Part shown: one piece after another, positions 35,244 to 43,100 of the stretch | Position numbering within the stretch: the stretch's first letter is position 1 | Layout: the number at the start of each line of letters is the position of its first letter | Source: Chthonomonas sp. UBA2387 | GTDB taxonomy: Bacteria > Armatimonadota > Fimbriimonadia > Fimbriimonadales > Fimbriimonadaceae | Assembly: GCA_002343445.1 (NCBI GenBank) | Contig: DDSP01000048.1 | Location: 1-64,000 of the forward strand | DNA length: 64,000 nucleotides | Reading direction: 5' to 3' | The notes under the pieces: generated by a model | The model's input: only the letters and a program-made list of their open reading frames with translations | What the model was told of the DNA's origin: nothing | The model's database searches: none | Translations under genes and position numbers: made by a program

Positions 35244-35846
35244 CTAACCGCATGCCAGTTCGCGAAGGGGACGCGAGACCCAGGGCAATCGCTCGGCATC
35301 GGCGAAGCGCCAGAGAGTCTCGTCCCCCTTGCCCGGCGACAAACCGATGCGCGTGCCGACCCGCACTTCGGCGACTGGCGAAGCGGGTGGCATGAGCCGG
35401 AGCGGCGAGGCGGCATCGAACAGGTCCAGCCCGTACCGCGAGCCATCCAGCCCGAAGGCCTGGGCGAGCTTGCCCGGCCCGGAGAGCAGGTCGCGGTCGC
35501 GGGCGGCCTTGGCGCGGCGACTCCTCATGATCGCCAACCCTTCGAGGGGTTCGGCGGCCCGGAGCAGCACCGCCGCTCCCAAGCCCGGTTCGAGCGCCGT
35601 CACGTTGAGCATCCAGTGGTTGCCGTACGTGAAGTAGAGGTAAGCGCGTCCCGGCGGGCCGAACATCGCCCGATTCCTGGGCGTCTCGCCCCGGAATGCG
35701 TGGCATCCGGGGTCCTCGGGGCCATAGGCTTCGGTCTCGACGATGCGGGCGGCGCAGCCGTCGGTGGCCAGCGTCCACCCCAGCAAGGCCCGCGCGCCGT
35801 CCACCACATCCTCGGCCAGCAGCCGCACCATCGCTTGTGGGGTCAC
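35244..35846 (-). CDS. 3-methyladenine DNA glycosylase (AAG/Mpg family)
   Basis: This base-excision enzyme removes alkylated purines. The 200-residue product matches AAG: VDGARALLGWTL, ARIVETEAYGPEDPGCHAF (Glu in VETEAY acts as general base), AMFGPPGRAYLYFTYGNHWM (intercalating Tyr region), VLLRAAEPLEGL and LLSGPGKLAQAFGL. Length is typical. It is monocistronic, with 52 bp to the convergent dapA stop. Confidence 0.93.
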   Translation of the reverse strand: MTPQAMVRLLAEDVVDGARALLGWTLATDGCAARIVETEAYGPEDPGCHAFRGETPRNRAMFGPPGRAYLYFTYGNHWMLNVTALEPGLGAAVLLRAAEPLEGLAIMRSRRAKAARDRDLLSGPGKLAQAFGLDGSRYGLDLFDAASPLRLMPPASPVAEVRVGTRIGLSPGKGDETLWRFADAERLPWVSRPLRELACG

Positions 35847-35954
35847 CCAGATGTGTTACCCCAGCAACGGGTACTGGTTGTCTTGCGGCGTACCCGGTAA
35901 AACTTCCAGCGTCGGGTCACAACCACCCGGCAGAGTTACCGTTAGACCTTTCGA

Positions 35955-35980
35955 GACGGCTCCGCTTCGGCGGGGCCGTC
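35955..35980 (-). terminator. Terminator hairpin after the esterase operon
   Basis: GACGGCTCCGC (35955-35965) pairs with GCGGGGCCGTC (35970-35980), one G-T wobble, around a TTCG loop, 4 bp after the esterase stop on the minus strand. The remaining 35847-35954 gap shows only short GGGTAC/GTACCC inverted words and no gene. Confidence 0.7.
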
Positions 35981-35983
35981 GCC

Positions 35984-36586
35984 TTATGTCGGGGTCGCCC
36001 ACTCGGTGGCCAGCCGCACGTCGTCGCGGGTCAGCCCGTGCCCGGTTTCCAACACCACGTGGTCCACTTCCGCGCCCCGGTCGCGCAGCATGGCGGCGAG
36101 TTCGCGCGCGTTGTCGAGCGGCAGGATCGGATCGGTGCGTCCGCTGAGCAGCAACACCCGCTTGCCTTCAAGGCTCAGTTGTGGCGGATCGGGGAGCACA
36201 ACCATCGCTCGCAGCAAGACGGCGCGGTCGAGGAGTTCGGGGCGCCGCAACAGGAGCGTGCATGCGATGTTCGCGCCGTTCGAGTAGCCCATCGCCGAGA
36301 TCGGAAGCGTGAACCCATACTCGGTGGCCGCATTGCCGACGAACTCGCCCAGTTCCTGAGTCCTCGCTTCGACGTCCTCTAAATCGAACACGCCTTCGGC
36401 GTAACGGCGGAAGAAGCGGGCCATGCCGTGCTCGCTGACTTGGCCGCGCGGCGAGAGGACGGCATCGCCCGGAAAGAAGGTCTGGGCGAGCTCGACAAGG
36501 TCGTTCTCGTCGCCGCCGGTGCCGTGCAATGCGAGGACGGTGCGGCCGGTTTCGCCCGGCACCCAGCGGTGGATGAAGGGACTCAA
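35984..36586 (-). CDS. Alpha/beta-hydrolase, phospholipase/carboxylesterase family
   Basis: The 200-residue protein is a compact serine hydrolase: TVLALHGTGGDENDLVELAQ (oxyanion loop), the nucleophile elbow AMGYSNGANIACTLLL (GYSNG), the acid in LSGRTDPILP and His in VVLETGHGLT. It resembles YpfH/AB_hydrolase_2 carboxylesterases. The start is TTG 36586, overlapping the preceding TGA (TTGA); no ATG or GTG gives a complete N-terminus. It is the last gene of a scoA-2TM protein-esterase run. Confidence 0.88.
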   Translation of the reverse strand: MSPFIHRWVPGETGRTVLALHGTGGDENDLVELAQTFFPGDAVLSPRGQVSEHGMARFFRRYAEGVFDLEDVEARTQELGEFVGNAATEYGFTLPISAMGYSNGANIACTLLLRRPELLDRAVLLRAMVVLPDPPQLSLEGKRVLLLSGRTDPILPLDNARELAAMLRDRGAEVDHVVLETGHGLTRDDVRLATEWATPT

Positions 36587-37197
36587 TAGAAGCTCCCCGG
36601 ATGCTCGACTTCGTAGGCGTCCACCGTGTCTTTGGCGTCCTTCAGCGTCATCTTGTACCGCTCGCGCAAGCCTTTGATGGCCTCGATCTTGTTCGTGCCG
36701 GAGGCCTGCTCCAGATAGGCGGCGACTTCGTCGTGGTCGTAAGAGGGCGTCTTCTTCCGCTTTTCTTTGCGCTGCTCTCTGGCGATCTTCTTCTGCTTCC
36801 AGTCTTGGAACTCGTGCTCTTTGTTGAGCCCAAGGAGTGCGGGGATGACCTCGAGCATCATGAAGATGCCCCATGGACCGATGACCCATCCCGGCCAGAA
36901 GTAGCCCCGGCCCTGCGTGGTGAAGAACCAGATGAGGACGCAGACAAGCCCGGTCGAGAACCACGAACCCACCTCGGAACCGACCTTGCTGCGGCGGGCG
37001 GCCTTGAACTCCTTGCGCAACTGCTGGTCGGCCTGCTCTTCTCGGAGCTTTTCGGCGGCACGCTGCACGGCTTCGGGCGGGATGCCCAGTTCGGCGGCAG
37101 CCTCTTCGAGTTGCTGGTGCGACAGCCCGCCCGAGCCTTCGCGGACGGCGAGCTCGAGGATTTTGCGCGCTTCGTCTTCCTGGTAGAACTGCTGCAC
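36583..37197 (-). CDS. 2TM-domain protein with an L7/L12 C-terminal-like tail
   Basis: The 204-residue protein has an N-terminal helical module (ARKILELAVREGSGGLSHQQ followed by LEEAAAELGIPPEAV), a central pair of membrane helices (WFSTGLVCVLIWFFTTQG and GPWGIFMMLEVIPALLGL), a basic stretch (KKIAREQRKEKRKK), and a C-terminal block KIEAIKGLRERYKMTLKDAK that resembles the ribosomal L7/L12 C-terminal domain. This composite is known among bacterial 2TM proteins; function is unknown. It begins 3 bp after scoA and overlaps the esterase by 4 bp. Confidence 0.8.
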   Translation of the reverse strand: MQQFYQEDEARKILELAVREGSGGLSHQQLEEAAAELGIPPEAVQRAAEKLREEQADQQLRKEFKAARRSKVGSEVGSWFSTGLVCVLIWFFTTQGRGYFWPGWVIGPWGIFMMLEVIPALLGLNKEHEFQDWKQKKIAREQRKEKRKKTPSYDHDEVAAYLEQASGTNKIEAIKGLRERYKMTLKDAKDTVDAYEVEHPGSFY

Positions 37198-37200
37198 GTT

Positions 37201-37902
37201 TCAGGTACGGGGCCGGGTGGTTCGGCGTTCGATGCGTTTCTCGAAGTTTTGGCCATGGATGAGACGCTGGACAAAGATGCCCGGCGTATGGATGTTGTCG
37301 GGATCGAGAGCACCGACCTCCACGAGTTCTTCGACCTCGGCGACGGTGACCTTGCCGGCAGTGGCCATGGCCGGATTGAAGTTGCGGGCCGTCTTGCGAT
37401 AGACCAGGTTGCCGCTCGCGTCGCCCTTCCACGCCTTGACGATGGAGAGGTCGGCGTGAAGGGCTGTCTCCATGACGTACATCTCGCCGCCGAACTCGCG
37501 CGTTTCCTTACCTTCGGCGACCACGGTGCCGTAGCCCGTCTTGGTGTAGAAGGCCGGGATGCCCGCGCCCCCGGCTCGGCAACGCTCGGCCAGCGTGCCT
37601 TGGGGGTTGAACTCGAGTTCGAGTTCGCCCGAGAGGAACTGCCGCTCGAACTCGGCGTTCTCGCCGACGTAGGAAGAGACCATCTTCTTGATCTGGCGCG
37701 TTTGGAGCAGAAGTCCGAGCCCGAAATCGTCCACGCCGCAGTTGTTGCTGATGAACGTGAGGTCTTTGACGCCCGAATCGCGCAGGGCGAGGATGAGGTG
37801 CTCGGGGATGCCGCACAGGCCGAACCCGCCCGCCATGATGGTCATGCCGTCCCAAAGGAGGCCGTCGAGCGCCGATTTCGCATCCGCATAGACTTTGTTC
37901 AC
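37201..37902 (-). CDS. scoA: 3-oxoacid CoA-transferase subunit A
   Basis: Subunit A of succinyl-CoA:3-ketoacid CoA-transferase moves CoA between succinyl-CoA and acetoacetate. The 233-residue product has the family 1 signature TIMAGGFGLCGIPEHLILAL, then LTFISNNCGVDDFGLGLLL, SSYVGENAEFERQFL, ELEFNPQGTLAERCRAGGAG and IPAFYTKTGYGT. The catalytic Glu lies in subunit B, which should follow directly but does not: the next gene, 3 bp away, is a 2TM protein. GTG 37902 is the first plausible start. An inverted repeat lies just upstream. Confidence 0.93.
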   Translation of the reverse strand: MNKVYADAKSALDGLLWDGMTIMAGGFGLCGIPEHLILALRDSGVKDLTFISNNCGVDDFGLGLLLQTRQIKKMVSSYVGENAEFERQFLSGELELEFNPQGTLAERCRAGGAGIPAFYTKTGYGTVVAEGKETREFGGEMYVMETALHADLSIVKAWKGDASGNLVYRKTARNFNPAMATAGKVTVAEVEELVEVGALDPDNIHTPGIFVQRLIHGQNFEKRIERRTTRPRT

Positions 37903-37915
37903 TGGGGCAACCTCG

Positions 37916-37941
37916 CCAACCGGACCCTGCCGTCCGGTTGG
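37916..37941 (-). promoter_or_regulatory. 9-bp inverted repeat upstream of scoA
   Basis: CCAACCGGA (37916-37924) and TCCGGTTGG (37933-37941) form a perfect 9-bp dyad with an 8-bp spacer, 14 bp before the scoA GTG. It could be an operator or a leader hairpin affecting translation. No known regulator motif was recognised. Confidence 0.45.
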
Positions 37942-38100
37942 ATCATGATACTTGACGCTCCTCGGCGGCGATGTGCCAGCATGCGCATGAGGCAGTGTTG
38001 CGGAGTGACGAACTTGGTGGGTCGCCCGCCCCGCCGGGAGGCCGAGATAGATGAATTCGATTGAAACTGGGAACAAATGGGTGGCCTTTGTTGTAAATAG

Positions 38101-38120
38101 TGACATCATATGTGATGTCA
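38101..38120 (+). promoter_or_regulatory. Palindromic operator candidate for hicAB
   Basis: TGACATCATATGTGATGTCA has perfect 8-bp arms (TGACATCA and TGATGTCA) around TATG, ending 10 bp before the toxin ATG. The preceding sequence is locally AT-rich (GTTGTAAATAG) and holds the likely promoter. HicB-type antitoxins with a ribbon-helix-helix domain bind such dyads to repress their own operon, so this fits autoregulation. Confidence 0.75.
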
Positions 38121-38130
38121 GGGTGCCATC

Positions 38131-38409
38131 ATGAGCCGAAAGCGATTGATTGACGCTTGGCGTAGCGGGCACCGCAAGGGCTACAAGCTGAACGAGGTGA
38201 AGGCTGAACTTGAAGCGCACGGATTCGTCGTGGTGCCGACGACCAAGCATTGGAAGGCGACCCACGCCGATCTGGCCGAGTGCCCCGACTTTCCGGGCGG
38301 AAGGGTCAACTTCAGCGCTCACGCCTTCGGGAAGCAGGGCGAGATTGATCCGGCTGCGATCAAGGACTTCACCCGCGCGATCGACTGGATTGAAAAGCAA
38401 AAGCAATGA
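38131..38409 (+). CDS. HicA-like toxin of a type II toxin-antitoxin pair
   Basis: The 92-residue protein has a small alpha-beta layout: an N-terminal basic helix, KLNEVKAELEAHGFVVVPTT, then KHWKATHADL and HAFGKQGEIDPAAIKDF, close to the dsRBD-like order of HicA mRNA interferases (helix, strands, His-containing turn, C-terminal helix). It is longer than typical 60-residue HicA, and the catalytic His in the usual G-SH motif is not exact (KHW or ATH instead), so assignment leans on the downstream HicB-like partner, the 4-bp ATGA overlap and the operator. Confidence 0.65.
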   Translation: MSRKRLIDAWRSGHRKGYKLNEVKAELEAHGFVVVPTTKHWKATHADLAECPDFPGGRVNFSAHAFGKQGEIDPAAIKDFTRAIDWIEKQKQ

Positions 38410-38843
38410 ACACTCTCAAGGACATTCTCGAAGGCTACAAGCTGGTGATCACTCCATTGGGCGAAGACGGCCCCGGCTTCGTTGCGCGCTACGAAGAGCT
38501 TGCCCACACGGTGCGCGGAGTCGGATTGACCCAAGCCGAGGCGCTGGCCGACCTCGAAGACCTTGCGCTCGACGGACTGGCCGATATGCCGCTCGACGAG
38601 TTCCCGAAGCCGCTTGGCGAAATGCCGTGGGCCGATTGCAGCGGTCGGCTCACTCTGCGTTTGCCCAAGATGTTGCATGGCAAGGTCGCTCGGCAGGCCG
38701 AGCAGCAGGGCGTGAGCATCAACCAATGGGTGTGCCACATTCTGGAGAGCGCGTCGGCCGCGGTTGCGGCAGGTTGCGAGTTCGGGCCGGTGGGCAAGGT
38801 GCGCGAGCCAGAAGCGCCGGCCCCGGAACCGGTTCTTGCGTAG
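38406..38843 (+). CDS. HicB-like antitoxin with ribbon-helix-helix domain
   Basis: The 145-residue product has the HicB N-terminal partial RNase H-like fold (YKLVITPLGEDGPGFVARYE, then GLTQAEALADLEDLALD) and a C-terminal RHH DNA-binding block (GRLTLRLPKMLHGKVARQAE then QGVSINQWVCHILES). The acidic, Pro-rich tail is ordinary. HicB neutralises HicA and represses the operon; the palindrome at 38101-38120 is the likely target. Start ATG 38406 overlaps the toxin stop. Confidence 0.85.
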   Translation: MNTLKDILEGYKLVITPLGEDGPGFVARYEELAHTVRGVGLTQAEALADLEDLALDGLADMPLDEFPKPLGEMPWADCSGRLTLRLPKMLHGKVARQAEQQGVSINQWVCHILESASAAVAAGCEFGPVGKVREPEAPAPEPVLA

Positions 38844-38888
38844 GTCGGTCGGGACTTCGACGCTGGGCCTTGTGCCACCATTCCGCCT

Positions 38889-40094
38889 ATGCTCCGCAAG
38901 AGTCTTCTCGCCCTTGTCTTGGTCGCCCAGGGCGTCACCGCCCAAGTTTGGCCGGACCATCTCGTGTGGTCCGAGCGGCTGGTGGACGACGTGCGCGCCA
39001 ACGGCTTGCGGGGCAACTGGACCAACGCCGACTCCGGCATCGAACTCAACCGCTATGGCGGATCGTTCGGCGAGACCTACGTTCGCGTTCGTGGCTGGGG
39101 AGGCGAGACGGTGAGCGAGAACTACTCGCGGTGCGCGAGCTACCTCACGCTGCTCTTCAACAAGGTCTATGGGTGGTCGTCGACGCCCTCGACCGGCTCG
39201 GCGAGCCCCTACGCCTACCAATACAACCACCTGATCAAGAACGCCGTCGGCGCCCAGGGCGAGCCGTTCGCCAAGGTCGTGGACTTCCGCACCGTCCTGC
39301 CCGGCGACGTGCTGGCCGTGGACTACGTGGTGCCCCCGGTATCCGGCGAGGCGACGGGACACATCTTCCAGGTTCGCCGCGTGGACTGGGACAACGCGAC
39401 GTTCGATGCCGACACCCAGCAGACCACCTACCCGGTCCATGTGCTCGACTGCAGTTCGTCGCGGCACGATGACGACACGCGGGTGTTCCCCGGCGTGACG
39501 ACCCAGGGCGTCGGGCGCGGGTGGATCGCCATCACGACGGACAGCGACGGCAACATCGTGAGCCACCGCTGGCGGATCTCGTCGGGCGACACCTACACGC
39601 AGGCCGAACGGCACGTCGCCATCGGTCGCTTTGCGGGGCAGGCGTTCTCGTTCCTGCCGTTGGCGGGAACGGTGGGCTTCGATGCCAACGTGGGCGCAGG
39701 CGAGGCCGAGGTGACCGTTCGAGTGACCCAGGGCGGTTCGACGTGGACGCTGCCGGGCTTTACCGATGCCGAGGGCAACCTGCGCGTGTGGGGTCCTCTC
39801 GCGCCGGGCCTTTACGATGTGGCCGCGAAAGGGCCGAACAGCCTTCGGCATTCGGTGCCGAACGTGCTGGTCGGCGCGGAAGGCGCGACCGGACTCGCGT
39901 TCGCGTTGGTCCTGGGCGACGTGAACGGGGACAACTCGGTCAACATCGCCGACTTTCTGCGGCTGCGCGCGGCGTTCGGCTCGAGTGCGGGGCAGTTGGC
40001 GTACGACTTCGAAGCCGACCTGAACCGCGATGGCTCGGTGGGCATCCCGGACTTCCTGATCCTCCGCTCGAACTTCGGACGCTCGGGCGACTGA
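38889..40094 (+). CDS. Secreted protein with dockerin-like C-terminus
   Basis: The 401-residue product has a signal peptide (MLRKSLLALVLVAQGVTAQ), a 230-residue N-terminal domain with features reminiscent of papain/CHAP-like amidases (NYSRCASYLTLLFN with Cys; GDVLAVDYVVPP; GHIFQVRRVDW with His), a small beta-sandwich (residues about 250-335), and two EF-hand-like loops at the end (GDVNGDNSVNIADFLRLR and ADLNRDGSVGIPDFLILR), finishing FGRSGD. The peptidase reading of the N-terminus is tentative. The last 130 residues resemble the end of the next gene's product. Confidence 0.75.
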   Translation: MLRKSLLALVLVAQGVTAQVWPDHLVWSERLVDDVRANGLRGNWTNADSGIELNRYGGSFGETYVRVRGWGGETVSENYSRCASYLTLLFNKVYGWSSTPSTGSASPYAYQYNHLIKNAVGAQGEPFAKVVDFRTVLPGDVLAVDYVVPPVSGEATGHIFQVRRVDWDNATFDADTQQTTYPVHVLDCSSSRHDDDTRVFPGVTTQGVGRGWIAITTDSDGNIVSHRWRISSGDTYTQAERHVAIGRFAGQAFSFLPLAGTVGFDANVGAGEAEVTVRVTQGGSTWTLPGFTDAEGNLRVWGPLAPGLYDVAAKGPNSLRHSVPNVLVGAEGATGLAFALVLGDVNGDNSVNIADFLRLRAAFGSSAGQLAYDFEADLNRDGSVGIPDFLILRSNFGRSGD

Positions 40095-40121
40095 CCGCTG
40101 GAAACATGAATTCTTGATGAG

Positions 40122-40146
40122 CCAACCGAAGCCATCGTTGGTTTTT
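40122..40146 (+). terminator. Weak terminator between the two secreted-protein genes
   Basis: CCAAC (40122-40126) pairs with GTTGG (40137-40141) and is followed by TTTTT. The stem is only 5 bp with a 10-nt loop, so termination is probably partial. Confidence 0.4.
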
Positions 40147-40184
40147 GACGGTTAGTTGACGGTGGCCCTGTACGGTGGCTGGCA

Positions 40185-43100
40185 ATGGTTCGGCACCATG
40201 TTTGGGTTCGTTTGGTCGCAGCGTTCGTTGCGATCGTCTGTGGCGGATTCGCCTCCGCTCAGGTGACAGGCGTTTGGTCGTGGGGAGCGAACGACGAGGG
40301 CCAACTCGGCGATGGGTCTCTGACCGACCGACCGACCGCCGTCCACGTGGCCGGCCTGACCGGCGTGGTGTCCGTGTCGGCTGGTTGGTACCACAGTTTG
40401 GCCCTGAAGGACGACGGTACGGTGTGGGCTTGGGGCTGGAACTTGTTCGGCCAACTGGGCGACGGCACGACCACGGACCGCCTGACGCCCGTGCAGGTGC
40501 AGGGACTGTCGAACGTGGTGGAAATCTCCGCCGGCGCCTACCACTCGCTCGCTCGCCTAGCCAACGGCCAAGTTTGGGCTTGGGGCCGCAACGAGAACGG
40601 CCGCTTGGGCGACGGCACGACTACGGATCGCCTTGCGCCGGTGCGGGTCAGCGGCCTCTCGAGCGTCGTCCAAATATCGGCCGGGATGGACCACAGTTTG
40701 GCGCGGCTCGAGGGCGGGTCCGTGCGGGCATGGGGCGGCAACGGGACAGGGCAACTGGGCGACGGCACGACCACGGAGCGGTGGACCCCGGTCGCCGTGA
40801 CCGGCTTGACCAACGCCCGTCACGTCGCGGCAGGCGCGAACCACAGCGCCGCCGCCCTGACCGACGGCACGGTGTGGGGCTGGGGATGGAACGCGCGGGG
40901 CCAACTGGGCGACGGCACTTGGATCGACAAGCACACCCCCGTGCAGGCCGTCGGCGTGACCAATGCGGTGGCGGTTGCGGCGAGCAGCCACACGCTCGCC
41001 TTGCGATCGAACGGCACCGTGTGGGGCTGGGGATGGAACGTCCGCGGACAACTGGGCGACGGCAACACGGACATGATGGTGCTGCTGCCGGCGCAGACGC
41101 AGATCAGCAACGTGAAGGAGATTGCGGTCGGCATCCTGCACAGCATCGCGGCGAAGCACGACGGCACGGTCTGGGCCTGGGGCGGCAACGACTACGGCGC
41201 GCTCGGCGACGGCACCGAGCACGACCGCTTGACTCCGGTTCAGACCGTCGGCCTTTCGGCAGTCACGGCGATCGCGGCGAACGGCTTCCACAACTTGGTG
41301 GTGGGCGTCGGTATCCCTTCGGGTAGTGGTCCAACCCTGAATCCGATCGGCGACCGCGACGTGGACGAGGAGACGCTGCTCGCGTTCACGGTATCGGGCA
41401 GCGATCCCGGCGGCGGTGCGCTGACGTTCTCGCTGGATGCGGCCTCGCTCGCCGCGGGCATGACGCTGGACGCGACGACGGGGGCCTTCGCGTGGACGCC
41501 GAGCGAGGCGCAGGACGGCGTGCACTCGGTGACGATCACGGTGGCGAACGCGGCCAACGAAACCGCCTCGGAGACGTTTTCGATCACGGTGCGCGAGGTC
41601 AACCGCCCGCCCGTGTTGGACACGCTTCTGAACCAGTCGCTCCTCTGGCTGGCGACGTTCTCGTTCACGGTCACGGCCAGCGACCCCGACACGGTGAACC
41701 CCGGTGCCGTGCCGAACACGCTGACCTACTCGCTCGACCAGAACTCGCTCTCCAAGGGCATGAGCATTGACGCCGCGACAGGCAAGCTCCTCTGGGTTCC
41801 AAACCCCATGCAAGAAGGGGTGCACCAAGTCACTGTTACTGTCACCGACGACGGGACGCCTAGTCTGAGCGCTTCGGCCACGTTTGGGATCAATCATATG
41901 CGCAGAGCAGGTGCTGTGTACGCGTGGGGGCAAGGTTGGGACGGCTCGCTTGGCCTAGGGAGACGGGGTGGTAGCCCCTTGCCGGAGCGCGTCCTTGTGC
42001 CGCCCACGGCGGTGCAGGTGAGCGGGCACCAAGGCAATGGGAGTACCAACCACACGCTTTCCCTGCACGTCGACGGCACCGTCTGGGCCTGGGGAAGGAA
42101 TCAGCGTGGCCAACTGGGCGACGGCACGACCGAGGACCGAAGCACTCCCGTGCAGGTCGCCGGGTTGACGGATATCGTGCAGGTCGCGGCTGGAGCTAAC
42201 TTCAGCGCCGCACTTCGCGCGGACGGCACGGTGTGGACGTGGGGAGCCAACGAGAATGGCGAGCTCGGGCGCGGTTACATCTCTGGGGCCTTGCGGCTTA
42301 GTCCAGAGATGGTGAGCGGGATTTCTGGCGTGGTCGCCATCGCCGCCACAAGCGCTGGGGTGCTCGCGTTGCGCGAGGACGGAACGGTGTGGGCCTGGGG
42401 CCACAACCATAACTTTGCGCTCGGTCTTCCGTTCTTGGCTACGGGCAGTTGGTTCGACGAGAACAGGTACTCCGTGCCGACCATCACGCGGTTTCCATCG
42501 GGTGTCCGGTCGCTCTCCGCAGGCCCAAGCAGCTCGATGGTGCTGCAGACCGATGGGACCGTTTGGTCCGTTGGAAGGCCAGTGTGGCACGCCAACGGCA
42601 CCAACGTGTACGACTCCACACTCGGCTTGCCCGTTCAGGTGCCCGACGTCGCGAACGCTGTCCGCATCAACGATGGAGGGAGCGTTCGATCCATTGGCCT
42701 CGAGAACGGCACCTTGCTCCTCATGGGAGACAACGGGGACGGCCAGCTTGGCGACGGCACCACCACGAAGCGGTGGTATCCAGGCCCAGTCTCAGGATTC
42801 TCCGAACGTGTTTTGCAGTCCACGAGTGGGTCGTTTCACACTCTGGCCGTGCGCGACGACGGTACGTTGTGGTCATGGGGTAGCAACTATGACGGTCAGC
42901 TCGGCCTGGGCTCCGACAGGGGGGAATACCTTACGCCGCACCAGGTGCCGGGCCTGCAGAAGGTGTTTTGGATCGACGCCCCCGACAGGAACAGTTTTGC
43001 GATCTTGGAAGTCAACGATCCACCCGTCCTCGATCCGGTCGGCGACAAGGAGATCAACGAACTCGCACCATTCACGTTCACGGTCACCGCGACGGACCCG

